Shown: positions 24,953 through 38,585 of the stretch, in pieces
Layout: the number at the start of each line of letters is the position of its first letter
Numbering within the stretch: position 1 is the first letter of the stretch
DNA from: Phytoseiulus persimilis
Taxonomy: Eukaryota; Arthropoda; Arachnida; Mesostigmata; Phytoseiidae
DNA length: 64,000 nucleotides
Assembly (NCBI GenBank): GCA_037576195.1
Contig: CM075101.1
Coordinates: 11,160,001-11,224,000 of the forward strand
Direction of reading: 5' to 3'
Program-made: the position numbers and the translations under genes
The notes under the pieces: model-generated
Seen by the model: only the letters and a program-made list of their open reading frames with translations
Databases searched by the model: none
What the model was told of the DNA's origin: nothing

Positions 24953-25154
24953 ACCCAAACTCGAGTTCCTAACGCAACGGCTTCCTGCTCGGCATCAGAG
25001 CCCCGAACAACCCGAGAGGAGGCGGACGAGAACTCCCGAGCGGGAACTTCCGGGCGGACACCTTCCGGGAGGGTCGATGAGGGGCGCCCGCAGAGAAGGA
25101 CCGGGTCCCTGAACGGACTGCGAGCACGAGCGTTCTCTCCTTGTACCTATTGTA

Positions 25155-25160
25155 AATAAA
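25155..25160 (+). terminator. Poly(A) signal, gene B (distal)
   Basis: The sequence TTGTAAATAAACTCC contains AATAAA about 325 bases after the gene B stop. It is an alternative to the proximal signal. Confidence 0.5.
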
Positions 25161-27141
25161 CTCCATGATTTCAAACGGACAACATCGCCATCAGCAGCTG
25201 TACGGAACTCTCGTGGCCACCCACGACTCCCTCTCTCTCATCCATCCATCCAATCAACGAAACGAGCTCTCCGACGAGCTCCCCAGCCCCCTCCGACGCG
25301 GACGCTTCACGCCGGATCGATCCAGGCGTCAGATTTCAGCAGCTGTTAAACCCCGATCTCGAGTTTTGAACAATTAACTCCGTCGACGCACAACTGGATC
25401 AGCATCAAATCGGTGATTTCTGAAGCTTACTCTCAACCGACCCACACGGAAACGGTCTATAATCATTTTTATCTAGTTTACTACGTGAACATTGTAATTG
25501 ACATTCGTCTGCTCGATCACACCTCGACCACATCGCCGCGACAGGGGCTGAGTCGGCGAATGACGGTTGTAGCCTTTCAAACCCTCTCGACTTCGTTCCT
25601 GACTCGACAAGTATTCAATAGTGTCTAGTTGCTCAATCTGTGATCTTTCCGCGAAGCAGCGTCATGGCTCGAGACGGGGTTTGAGGGGTTATGCCAACGA
25701 ACGAGCATCGTTTTCCAGTAGCTATTAGAGCTGGGCATTTCATGTAGTCTTTAGCGTCTCTGCAACGAATCCCTCCGGAACGAACTGACGATCGGCTCTT
25801 ACCAGCTAGCATTACACTATTGCTGGACGCGAGCTTACGAGCGAGTCGGGAGAGAGCTCTCGGAGGATTCGGCTGCTCCGCTTCTCCGTTGCGATGCGTT
25901 TAGGGAAACAAAATAAATAATTTCTCCAGGAAATCTTTGGATCGTCCTTATTCGTCGCAGTCGAAATCATCCGATTCGTCGGCGGTCTCGTTGGACTCTC
26001 GGCGAACGGACCTTCGGGTGATGATATCGAAGGGTGCAGAAGGGTTTTCTGGCTCCGCAATTGTTCCCGCCAAGCGTCTGCTTTGGAATCGTCGCCAATC
26101 GTGACGGAAGCCGACCCCTGCGTCCGAGTCGGGCACTTCGGTTTTGGCACTGGGTTTAGCGGAAAGAGGTTTCGTATAGGCGCCGTCGTTTGCTACAACT
26201 TCTCAGATGAATTCTCAGACACTGACACCACTTGTTCCTTCCCCCTCTTCTAAATCTACTCGCTTGAGGTAGCCGCCGCCGCGGTGGTTGTTCGAAGCTC
26301 TCATACCTACTATACGACCTAACATAAACGGTTAAGAAGCTGAGAAGCTGTGAATTTTACAGCCGCACGTCTGAAACATCAACAGCCGCATCATCGGCAA
26401 CAGCGGCCGGGCCTCTACCTGCGCCGCGTATCTGGACAGTTTATTTTCTACTCGAACAGTCATTACTATTGTTATTACAACAGCCTGTGTAAACTCGTGG
26501 GGCTGCTAGTCTAGAAGGAGTATTCAACGAGCAAGCTTCTCCCCGAAACTGATTCCTGGAAAGGGGGGAGTTTGTTCAATACGTTTAAGTCTACCATTCG
26601 ACGGGAATCATCCCGAAGCGGGGAGCTCCCGCCGATTTCTCCCCGGTTTTCGTTTTAGCAGAACTTTTCCCGAACAGCGACTCCCTGTCGGTCAGGATAT
26701 CTCTCCTGTGACGTTTCCGGACTCGCGACTTGAAGTGAGCTCGCATCACGCTCCCTCATCTCAGACAGGTCGACCTCCTTCGAGCTGCCCGACCTGTGTG
26801 AACTCGATTTTTCATCGTTCGACCCAGACCCAATCGTGAACAGCTTATCTTCGCTGCCCTCGGCTTGGCCGCTGCTCCGCCGCTGCTGTTGTAAGTCGTG
26901 GCGTTCCTCATTGAGAATTTCAGCAGGCCAGTTAGCCGTTATCAGAAATGTCTCACTCGAATCAATGAACGTGCTGCAGCGCAGACCTCCCTCTTATCTC
27001 AATTGGCCGCACCCTCTGATAAAGTTGTCAAGTGGAGTAGAGAGAGAGCTGAGATACTGTCCGCCTTCCGAAAGAGTCCGGTCACGAACATATTCATTTG
27101 CGGTAGACTTCCTCCCCATACTTTCTCGGCCGAACTCGAAA

Positions 27142-27627
27142 CTACGCATGAAATTCTCGCTCCGTGACTGGAGATTCTTTCGAGCCCGGCGTTCGAAGCA
27201 TGGCCGTCGTGATCTTCACGAACCCCATCGAGGTGGAAACATCTCTGCCGAACTCGACGCCTGAAATGTTCGACAGCTCACGATGAAACGAGAATGAATC
27301 CATGACCCGCCTCATTTGGATCGCTCCAGCATACTTTTCCAACTGACTCTCGCACTCATCCGCTCGAACTCTCTCGACTCGAACAGACCGTGCCTTCCTC
27401 AAAATCTCATCTGACAGAGCTACACGCACGATCGGCACGTCCTGCGGAAAAACGGTAGCTCCCCAAAAACAGTTCATCATAAGCTTATAAATTTGCGCGA
27501 ATCCTTGTCTGGATCTGAAGTTGTTCGCATCCGACCCAGGCGTTGGAGGACTCGGAATCCGACGAAAGGCTCCCTCGGCGAGAAGCTCGTGAGGTCTGAT
27601 CTGTTCGGTTCGCGTGAGTTGCTGCAC
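27142..27627 (-). other. Candidate open frame on the minus strand, function unknown
   Basis: A 161-codon open frame ending in TAG. Its translation looks less low-complexity than most shadows here (for example KLMMNCFWGATVFPQDV and SMGFVKITTAML). The only start at its 5' end is GTG, so it would need an upstream splice (a weak GTGCAG acceptor is present) or an internal ATG at the MM pair. I do not recognise a family. Similar lengths arise by chance in this window. Confidence 0.15.
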
Positions 27628-27673
27628 CCGTAAAGTTGGTTTGGTGTGGCGTGTTTATAGCCAGTAGTCCGTT

Positions 27674-27697
27674 CGCCCGCCCGCCCGCCTGCCTGCC
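27674..27697 (+). repeat. (CCCG)n/(CCTG)n simple repeat
   Basis: Tandem CCCG units grading into CCTG units. Confidence 0.7.
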
Positions 27698-29600
27698 TCC
27701 TTCTTGCTACCATAAATGCCGTCCGTCCATAAAGGCTGTTGAAGCAGATATACTCATACGGCTGACCTGTTCCATACGCTCTTGATCCGCTGCGCGACAG
27801 TATTATAGGCGGCGGCAGAGACGACGAGTTCTCTTGTATCGCTTGCCGAGGCATCTTAACCCGCTAATGGAATTAGATTCGTCCCTTCCGCCGAGGGGAA
27901 TAGAGTCGAGGGACGAAACATCCGACGAGGCAGGACGGGTAAAACAAGAGGCTCGCGCGGGAAGCACTTCGCACCGGAGTGCAAGCGGAATATTTTGCGA
28001 AGATGATAAGAAGGAAAGAAGATAAGCTATTAGCGCAGAATAACGCTCCTCGACAGATCCACCGTTACAGCAAACCTGGATCTGAATTCTGATGGGGAAA
28101 TCGACGAAATTTCCCGAGATGATCCGGGACTTGAATATGTTGGCTCTCGGTCCAACATCGGAAGCGCTCCCTCCCTCCCGTCATGAAGAGAGAAAGTTTT
28201 TGTTCCATCCTTTCGTCGTGATCGCCTGTGGAATCCCCGCTCCAGGCGGGGTGCGCAGTTCGGCGAGAGTTTCTTGAGGTGGTTCCCGTTCCCATGCAGT
28301 AAAGAGTTCTATAGCCACGAAGCGGCATCCAACTCGAAAGCGCGAGTCGTTTATACTCTAAGCGACGATTTGAGCTCGTGAACGACTGGCCGATCGAGTG
28401 ACCCCTGGTCAAGCAAGATGCCACGGACGATTAAACTTGGAAGTGTACATTCAAGCTTGTCGGGCTGCTCACTGTCTACTCTTAACTGGCATTGCGAACG
28501 GCAGTTTGATTTCGCTCGATTCTCGCTAAATGCTCATGAGTTGTTGCCGTTGACTCTTAACTATCCGCTGGCCCGCGATCTGGGGTGTTAAAGGGTCTTG
28601 TTGTCTAAAGCTTCCCGGCGATTCGCGAGCTAAATTGCCAGCAGTGAGTCGGCCAGGAGATCAATCGACCGATGCACGGACGGACAGACTGGTCAGTCAT
28701 TCAGTCAGACCAAGACAGCGACCGGAGAAAGAGTCCGGTCTTATCTCGAGCACAGCTACAACTTGTAGATAGTGCCAAAGGCATAATATATCAGCCAGTC
28801 GGCTTCAAGTCGTCCACATGCAACAAGATAGAATGAGTCACCGCGAGCTGCAAAGCAATTTCTTAGCTGTGTAGACCGTCGGCCAGTTAGATAGATAGGC
28901 ACGGAGATGGCTTTGATCGGGTCACGTTATCCTCACATGTTGATTCCGACAAGTACAGTTTTCCCAACGGGGATCGTTCCTGCTCTCCATCAGGAGACCT
29001 TCGAGATCGATCCGAGACGGAGCAGGGAGCGTCAGGCACGAGGAAAAACCCAAACGGGGAGAGATGATTCCTCTGACAGCAACCACAGAGGTCGGTCGGC
29101 CGGCCGCCCGGTGAGACATTCGTCCAGACCCGGATGGCATCAAACAGCCCGCACAAATACCCGGATACATACAGGACTGGTATCGGAGGCCGGTGGTGGT
29201 AAGCCCGAAACTACCAAGTGGGGTCGGTCGTCGTGTGTTCGATTGAAAGAGGATCTCCATGCAACACGAAACCTTCCCCGGGCCTCAAAGGGTGAATCTC
29301 CAGATCCGTGGATGATAACAAAGATTCCCCGCTCGACAGAATACAAAGTACACCGGCAGCCGGGAAACAGAGCTGAGGACTCGGACGACAGATGACTCAG
29401 GGAAACAATCATTCGGCATGAGAGGAAGGATTTCACCGCGTTGTTCATTGCCACAAGATGGCCGCCATGAGCAACATTGGGATGTGCCTGAGCAGAGAAG
29501 CCATGCCTTCGGCCGCAAGAAGTGAGCGGGAGAAACAAACCCAGGTCGACGGGGACGTTCCGAACTCCACGCCCACCTTGGGCCTGCCAGACATTGGCAC

Positions 29601-29828
29601 ATGAAAAAGCGTGCAGCGAAAAGTTCACAAAAACTTCACCTCCGGATTTCTTACCTCCGGAGCAGATTAGTCGCAGACAGCCTCCTGGATAAGATGCGGG
29701 AGCTCGGCACGATGCTGATCGAAGCGATGGAGACCTCCTTGAAGAGCAAGTCTGGAAGCCTTTTTCGCCGGAGCCTCGAGGACAACGATACGTTTTTTTC
29801 CTTTCTGGAGACGATGGAGCAAGGATAG
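29601..29828 (+). other. Candidate 75-codon ORF, function unknown
   Basis: An ATG-initiated frame ending in TAG. The translation is helix-prone and non-repetitive (DSLLDKMRELGTMLIEAMET, then SLEDNDTFFSFLETMEQG), with few rare-looking residues. It could be a small gene, a last exon or chance. No homologue is recognised, and no AATAAA follows closely. Confidence 0.2.
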
Positions 29829-32800
29829 CTCAGCTCAAAAAAAAAGTGGAACGCAGAGAGACAATGTAGTTCTTCTTCTTGTGCTCCTCGTCATCCTGGA
29901 GACCGAAGCCTAATAGCCAGAGCAAACAGTGGATAATTCGTTTAATACAGTAGCAGCAGGAGCGGCGGCAGAAGCAACAGCACGGCTACCACCTTGCTCC
30001 AATTGAATTTTGGAGCTGGTTTTATCGTCTTTCCTCTTTTTTTCGCCTCCTCACAAGCGCCCAACGGCGACGACCAGCGCCTACTTAGCCTGATGTGTGC
30101 CCGATGTGCGCCTGCTTGACTGCTTCGGTCCCCTTGTTTAGAGTTCGCAGTCCGGAGCAGAGATCGAGGGAGGAACAGCAGAAAAAAAGGAAGAACCCGA
30201 GGAATTCGACGGCTGTTTTTTGAGGGAACAAATTCGCTCGCCGAGGATTTCCTTTGATCTCTGTCTTCTCCTGTGGGCGATAGTCCATTTAGGGCAGCAG
30301 TGAATTTGGACTGATTGCGAGCGAGCGAGGATCCGTTCAACAACCAGTCAGGACGACGATGATCAGGAGGACGAAGAGGATTCGGGAGTTTGTCAGGAGG
30401 AGCACAGCACAGTGAGGAAGCTGTTGCTCCACTGAAGCTTGTTCAACTTCGCTTCCACGAAGGGAATTTAAGAGCACGCGAGCAGTAGCATGGGATTAAG
30501 TGTGCACGACCAACCCCGCTTAGCATCCTTGATTTAACAAGAGCCTCGTTGTGCCAGGGACAGGACGATTCGATGATACCGCCGCCACCACCACTCCCAA
30601 CAAACATCGTTGTCTTGGCCTGTGTGCGTTGATGAGTCCACCGTGCTCGTTGTGTCCTCTTTCTCGCGGATAGGGAAATGTTCCAGGCGTCCCGACGTTC
30701 GGAACTGGTCGCACTCCCCTGCGAGGCCTATCGGTCTTTCGAGCGGGAATGCTGAGGAAACGAATCCGACTCAGAGAGCCCGAGACGAATGATAGATGGT
30801 CAGAGAACGACCGCGGCAAAAGTAGAGTAGGAGAAACTTTTTAAGGGCCAGTTGAAGCGGGGGACTGGATTTCACCTGGCAGAAGACACACCCCTAATGC
30901 TCCGTCGACGAGCATGCACCATTGTCAATTTAAGCACCAGAGGAAAATTCATTTGCTACCGATCCGCTGCTTGCGGTGCCACTCGAATTAAAACCTCCCA
31001 GGGGCGGAAAATCAAACTATGGGATACGAGGGGTGGTTCCGAGACTCGTTTGTCACCGGGATTGCCTCATCGGATCCCAGTGAGCCACAATATGGCGGTG
31101 GCCATCAACGACGAGGGCTCCGCACTGCACGAGGGGACAAGTCCCTACGAGTGTGGGGGAGACTCGAAGCTCGACGGTCGTCTTTCTCCCCCTCGGTCGA
31201 CTCTATCTACGACTCTCGTTGTTTCTCATCCTCGCTTCAAAAGAGAGGTCGTCATTCATTCGGGACAATTTAAGCACTGTTGGGTGCTGGCTCGTGTCTC
31301 TCCATTCCTCCGATGCGGCCACTAAAACAAATTATCGGCGGCCGGTATCGTTCCCAAAAGTTTGCCACCATACTCGAGTTCTTCCCACACTTGATCTCCG
31401 AGGACTGCCGGCATCCAATCTGGCACCGTGTGTCAACGACTCCTTCGTATCGGACTCTTGCCCCACCAGAAACGAGTACCAATCGACGATGGCTATCCGA
31501 GTGGTATGTGCATTTTTATCCGCAGTTTTCGTTCGACCCGCTCGGGGATATCATCCATCACAGATTGCGCAGGAAGTATGCTGTGGCTTCCCGACTTTAA
31601 TATGGAAATTTTTCGCTGCTCCTGTGGCATGACAAGCCAAATGTGGATGTATGTATCTCTCGACCACAATGTGAAGACCCTCGGACGGCGCGAGTCATTC
31701 AATGCTTTTCAATGTGATAAAAGAGCTCCGCAGAGAGCTTCGCCGCGCCGGCGTTCTGTCGGGTCGGCTGCAGGCTCATCCGCTCTGCGGAGTGTCAGTT
31801 CCGGAATTCCCCGTGAGAAGCCTCGGCCGTGCGGCATACTTGCCGCTCGTTTGGAGATCCTGACGTGGAGGAAATCCTCTGGGAACGCGCGGGTTTCCAG
31901 CTCGCGAGTAGAACCGCAACCCACCAAGGGTAACGATATGGGTGCCGACAGATGTGGTCGCAGACCACAAGCATGATTCAATTTGCTGAATAGAACAAGG
32001 CAAACTTGAGAGAATGCGCCAATTTCGCGAGTCGTTGCCACCATCTATCTATCCACTTCTCCAGGCGAGCGGGTAGACGGGCGGGCGGGGCGAGCGCGCC
32101 AACGAGCAAGTGGAGAAACACTTGGAAGCGATCCCTCATCGGGTCATCACGGTTTCCGATCACAGGGACGGCCGCCTCGATCCCTCTGCGATCGTTTCTT
32201 GGACGCGCAATGGTTCTCGAACTCAGAAACCGCGGGTCACGATACGCTGTATCACACAAGGAGAGAACAGCACGACGAATTCGTCCAGTGGGGAAGACAT
32301 TCCTCGCGGGAGGATGATCGAGCGGCTGAAAACTGTTTCGAGATTTCGCCGTTGTCGCAATCTTGGGGCTCGAACCGTGGCTCGACACCGAACCTCGTCC
32401 TTCGAGTTATTGGGCTCATGGATTGATCGAATCCCCGCGTAGACTTTTGGAAAATAAACACTTTGTCTAACGGACCCTCGACTCGGTGCATGTTACTCGA
32501 CTTACTTGGTGCCAGACTGCGAGAAACAGGTCTGTTGATTAGTAACTAGTTGTTGGGAGAAGAGAGGAAACAAGCTTGTTCGTTCGTAAAGAGAAAAATT
32601 GCTGTGCCTCTCAGCCTGTGGGATATTTATTTGTGGTTCGAGTTCGTCGGCGCAGCACCCATCTATCTGTCTGTACGACTCTGGCTGCGGTTCGAGAAAG
32701 AGCCGAGTTACGCCGCTCTTCTGCGCCCGACGAAGGAAGAGTGAGTGAACTGTGCACCTGACCCGCCGCTCCAGCTCCGGTTACAGCTGTTGAGTTTGTG

Positions 32801-35310
32801 CTAATCGAACTTGGGTTCACTTTCGTTCCACCAACAAATCATCCCTAATGGGCTCACTCCGCCGTCAGTGAAAAAAAACAAGCCTTGACCTACCTTCGCT
32901 CTTCCACCAGTTCTGACACCAGTTAGGTTGCTCTACCTCTCGGATATCCCCTCCACCGCCGGATCCCGGTTTCCCGAACCGGAATATGCTCCCGCTCGAG
33001 AGGGCTCTGGGAACTCTTGGAAAAACAGAACGGTCGAAGTTCGGGGAGTCTGTGACGCGTTTCGATGTTCCAAGCTCGACGAAAACAGAGGCTTTGGAAC
33101 AAAGCGATGTATAGTCACAACTCATAGTGGTCGGTGGTGGACAATTTTCTGGTGTCGACGATAAGTTCTTGAAGGGACGCGCAGCTTACGTCGACCGATC
33201 GTAAAACAGAGAACTCCACGAGGGCGACTTGGAGAGTCCCGACGACGTAACATTTAATTGACGCGCTGATAGTGCATGTTACACAAGTGACAAATTTTCG
33301 TGAACGGCCTACGACGCTATCGTTTTCCATTTCAGAACACATGCAGGCAACACATGATGATGACGACGAAGCGCCCGTTCCATTAGGCGACGACAGCGAA
33401 CGGCAATGCTTGACAGCAGCGCACCGTCAATTCAGCCGATGTGTCGGAGAGCCGAGCAACGATCCGAATCCACTTCTGCAACTCCTTTCAACGAGAAAAC
33501 GGTATCGGGTTGGTCCTCGTGGAAGTTTCATCGAGCCAGCGATCGGAAAGCACGGCGAGCTCGGCGCTGACGGGACCGGGCCAGGTGTCACCGAACGCTC
33601 CGGAGAGCTTTTACACGATTCAGCTCAACCACGTAATGGGTTGCATGCAGACCCGAATCACTGATCCGACTCGGTACATCGATCGTCTCGAATGAAAGCA
33701 GGCAAACGAAAATTTCCGAATCACTTTGCTTCGGCAGATGCACTTCGGGTCCCGCGTCAGAGCTCACCCCATGTTCACCGGGTGTCGGCGCCCAACGGGC
33801 GGGAACCGTCTCACCCCGTCCTCTGGGCGCCGGGGGACGCGGGAGAGCGCGACGGTTTCGCGGGACTCGGAGCCATTTCCGAAACACCGCAGTTGGTTTT
33901 TGGCTCTGATGGTGGGACGCCCCAGCGTCGATTGGCCCGTCTGGCGGAATGACGAACGTTAGTGAGAAGATTTTGAGCTGTTCGGACGACATGCTGTACG
34001 CTCTGGCTGTCTCTTGTGGCGACTCCACCCGTGCAGTTGACAGCTCGTAGCTTCGTGTCCTAGCTTCTGTTTCCGCGTGGTTGAGACCCCCGTGGTCGCG
34101 ACATTCTCGTGACTTCTCTCTGACAGTCGGAGTGAGCACGCTTCGTCAGAGCAGCAACAGCAGCGGGGGACGGACAGACGGAGGGTCAGCCCGAGAGGCA
34201 AGCACCCTGACCGACCGTGTCCGTGATTTCCAAAAACGCTCAGACGGTGCGAAGCTCTACGGCGAGGGGTGCCACCTAGGTTGGAAGTATGACGCTTCAA
34301 TGAGTTCTCGCAGCTGATCTCTCGGCTGTTCGACGCCGATGACATCGGACCGCAGACACCTTGACAGAGACACGGTCGCAGCGCACCTTTCCTGTCTATC
34401 CCGCCGACTTGGTCGACAATCGATCGCATTGTAGCGTTCCGAGACGCGTTGTTGGAATTGGTCGTTCCAGCTCGGGATGATTGCGGAGAACGAAACTCGA
34501 ATGACAGTTGTCTTCCAAAAATCGTGGACTGCGGTAGGTGTTCGTTTGAGAGCGCACAGTGCCTACGAACGTGTGTGATCTCCTTCTCGCGGGTGGGGAA
34601 AGAAGAAGGTGCGGGAAAAGCCCAAACTCCCGCCGCTGGCTCACTTTAGAATGTATTCGACGGAGGTCCCTTCCGCTACGAAGAGGACTCTGCAATAACT
34701 GGAGTCTAATATGTTGAAACAGGAAACAGCAGGGCCTGGATGATCGAGCAGGTGTGGCGCGTGTCAAGCTCAAGAGTTCCGTGAAAGTCATGTCACCTCG
34801 TAGCGGCGGAAAGGCCGAGTGACTCCTCGAGAATGACAACGAGAAACGACCTTGATTCTCCCGACCTCTGCTCTTTCAACTGATTCGCGGCAGGGTTCCG
34901 ACCTTCGGATACGCTGGAGCGACGCATCTAGATTCACGCACGGAGTGAACGACGTGCCCCCTCCCCGTCGGTAGCTTACGGTCAGACTCGTGAACACCGA
35001 GCCAGATAGGCAGGCGGTTTGTGTCGACCTCCCCAGAGCGTTAATTAGACCCGTCCGTGTGTTTAACGTTCTCGTGGTGCTCACCGCCGCTGCGGTCGCA
35101 GACGACGTTGGCGACGACGGTGACGACCGTGTTCATCCCCTAAACATCCTCCTAAGCAAATAGTCTAACTGAACTTCGAGAGAAAACAGATATAGTGATG
35201 ATCGCTGTCCGTAGCGGGGGGTCCGACAGATTGACGCCGTGTGCCTGCCCGCCCGCCAGCCGGAGTGCCTGCTCGACTGCTTTCAACATCATCATGCTGT
35301 ACCTATGATC

Positions 35311-35328
35311 GAGCGAGCGAGCGAGCGA
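35311..35328 (+). repeat. (GAGC)n simple repeat
   Basis: Four to five GAGC/GCGA units in the gene-poor interval. Confidence 0.6.
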
Positions 35329-38300
35329 ATAAACGAACGGACCTCACAACGAAGTCAACACGGATCTCTCATTAGTATCGGACTCTGGGCAAACAGAGAT
35401 ATCTACGTGGAATGTCTTTCCGTCCACCGGCTCTCCAAGAGCCCCCTCTCTCCGTGTACGACAGGGGCAATAGTTCACAATCGTTTCAGGATGAGCTCGT
35501 GAACCTTTTTTGAGGGAGCGAATCCGGAAGGATTTGATTCGGACTGTTCGAATAAAGTGAATTCCAATCAAATGAAGTCATTAGTGGATCCGATGAGCGA
35601 GGTTCGTCTGCAATTCATTGCGGTGTAAGCATTATCACATTGAATGACAGCGTTGTTCCGACTATTGGGTCGACTGGAACCAATGATGGAAACCGCGTGG
35701 ACGAACTCCGCAGGCGGAAACGGTTGCCGTAAGCGCTAGATCCGCGACATGGATTTCTCCCGAACCTCCATTCTCCGACTGGGGAGAGCTGCGTTGGGCT
35801 ACATCGACTCCGACGTCATTCGACTTCCGATTGAATTGGTCATGATGGTTTGCCTTGCCAATTTCGCCGACGCCCGGCGAGCCTCGCTCTCCGAAGATGT
35901 CTAACGTCTCCACATGAAGACTGTGGTGACACCTGGCGGCAGCAGCGCGAGACCGAGCACGAGCCGCCAGAGGGCTCCAGTGTCATCAGCGACTGCATTC
36001 GATTGGAAATCAATTTCAAGAGTCGCTCATTCGTGACAGCGCGAAGGGATGTTTCGTTACTCCGATCGGAATGTTCAGAAAACTCGAATCTCGTTGTGCC
36101 AGGAATCCATCTAGTTCCATTCTGTCCGATTCAAGCTGGATTGTAAACGCCTGAGCGTTCCGAGAACTTTCACCGAGATCACCGAGAAGCTGGATGGAAC
36201 CAAAAATATTGCATTTAGGTGGGGACCGCGGCCCCACAAGATACGATTCTGCCACATGTGGGGGTCTCTGACAAAGGCTGACTTCGCGCATATCACGATC
36301 GTTGAAAGTTGAAAGCTCTGCAATAGCAGACAATCGCTAACTCTGAGAGTTGACAGGCAAGCTGAGAAAGCGGCCGACTCACAACGTGAGCGCTCCGCTC
36401 CTGGACTCAGAGACAATAATGTCCGGAAGCTGAGAGAAGAGTTTCCTCGCGAACCCTGACTGTGGCATCCGGCCTGGCGTGCTCCCCACAGGAAGTTGAT
36501 GTTGCCTTTATTCAGCGGGAATCTTCGCTCACATGCACCGATACAGAAACCAACAGGTTAGCCCAAGACGGCACTGCTGCCTCGTCAGCACGATCGGCGA
36601 TCTCGAGGGAGATATTTGGCGCGGACTCACGGCTGGAGATCGAGAGCTGCTCCCAACGCCCAGGAAAGGATTCCCTCCACCACGTCGCGTACCTGGATTG
36701 AGATCCCGAAAATCATGTCGACACGGTGTGCGGGCGAACTCTGAGGGGAACTCGAGACTCTAGCTCGCCGGCAATTACGCGGAGTCATTATCGTCGATTC
36801 TCTAGAAGTTGCTGACAAGCCGTCGACCTGTAGGACATTGTCAGTCTAACCCTCCATCGGACTGCTTCGGCGGACATTATCGATCATTGGGCGTTTTAAA
36901 ATTAGGTTTCGGCTCAATATTTCATCGTGTTTCGCTTGTTCGCTGGCGCTAATGGTGGAATCTAAATGTCCTCGTTCTCAACAGCTCTTGTATCTATCTA
37001 ATGACGGAGATAGACAAAAGAAGTGGGGGACAGAGAGTGGACGCGAGCCTGTTGATCGGTATTGACTTTCACTGCACCCGGTGACGGTCGCAATGAATCA
37101 GGCAAACTCCGTTCCTAACTCGTGCATCCATCATAACTCGTTCTACCGGTCGGAGTCACCGCCTCTCCTGGAACGGAACGCGAATAATCTTGACAGGTGG
37201 ATTCTGAGCTGAACGACCGCGAAGTCCGAACAGGACATCGACGACCGATACGGAGCCGGATAGATGATCCAATCATTCCTGTATCCTATCTCGAATGGTG
37301 CCGTAACCACTCGATCAAGTCAATAGGGAGCCGAAAGGTCGCCCGGAATCGAGTGGATGAAGACGCACGCGTGCGAGCACAGAGAAAATCGCGCCAGGAC
37401 ATGCAGCCAACGCCGATTGATAGATGAAGACTAGGGCCGAAGGTTTCGCTCCCATGCACCGCTCTGGAAACGGTGGCAACGTTGGCGGCGTTTGGGTAAA
37501 GACCTCTCTACGCGGCTCTGATCGCCGACGCGGTCGTCGTCTCGTAGTCTCGCCAGGGCCTCGATGAAGTCTACAGCTAATTCTGTTGCTGCCGATCCAC
37601 TTGACGGTTGGTCGGCGGATCGGCCTGTGTTCAGGTTCTCTGCTATGTCATCACGGAATCAATTAACGGCAGTTGAGGAGCAGCATCGCCACCACCAGCC
37701 TCAACTGACTGCATGTGCTCTTCCCTGCTTGAGTGACTGACTGACGACTTAGCGGCGGCGGTATCGGCGGCGGCATCCGCACGACAACGTTGTCTGTGGC
37801 GACTCGAACGTCTACGTTCCGCAATGGCGCTCTTCCGAGAGGCGTTCACGTTCAGAGGAAACATAGCTTGGCATAGCAGCACGCCCCCCGCTGTATTGGC
37901 TGTTCCTCTGCTGCTGTTGGTTGGTCGGTCGGTCGGTCGACTGGCGGGTCGGTCTTGGCAGAAGCCGCGGCGTGTTTGCTTTGAGGGGCCGCCGTCGTCG
38001 TGAACGTTGTTGTTTTAGAAGCCTACGCGCGCAACTCTGAGTCAGTTTTTTCAACTTGTTCGACGCTCTGTCGTCCGGCGGATAATAAATTACAACCGGC
38101 AGATCGGCGACGGAACTCAACTAAACCGAACGCCAAGACGCTGCGTCTGCCGCCGAGCGGCAAGAAAGCGTTCGGACGAATTGAAAGGCAGGCGGCCAGC
38201 AGGCATCTCATTAGCCATCGTTTTACACTGAACTAATATTGGGCCGCCACCCAACAAACTTTGAGGAGAACCGACGGCCGCCAAGCAATCTATACGTCGA

Positions 38301-38573
38301 CGCCATTACGCCCGTTGCTATGCCTAAATACTGAAATTGTTTTTACACACACACGCACGCCAGCAAATGCATCCGCCTCGTCCACTGAACGCTGCGTCTG
38401 ATGCTACTTGTGTCTAGCGAACCCCATTGATCCACACCGCGGACTCCAAGCAATTAGAGAAATTGTTCTACAATCCTCTCCTGTCTCGACCGATCAACTC
38501 CACATTCAACCAGATGAGTCAGACGCGGTCAACTTGCGGCGCTTGTTTGAGTCCATACAGGGTAAGAGAGGAA

Positions 38574-38585
38574 GGGGGGGGGGGG
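38574..38585 (+). repeat. Poly-G tract (12 G)
   Basis: Uninterrupted G run in the gene-poor interval. Confidence 0.8.

Noticed and set aside
25517-25524. T-box half-site-like TCACACCT downstream of gene B (another at 55250)
   Set aside because: An 8-mer is expected a few times by chance in 64 kb. There is no palindromic or clustered arrangement.
25948-26202. Minus-strand open frame ending in an acidic ESDDFDCDE tail
   Set aside because: No ATG in frame and only a weak splice acceptor upstream, with no AATAAA downstream. Length is within the noise of this window.
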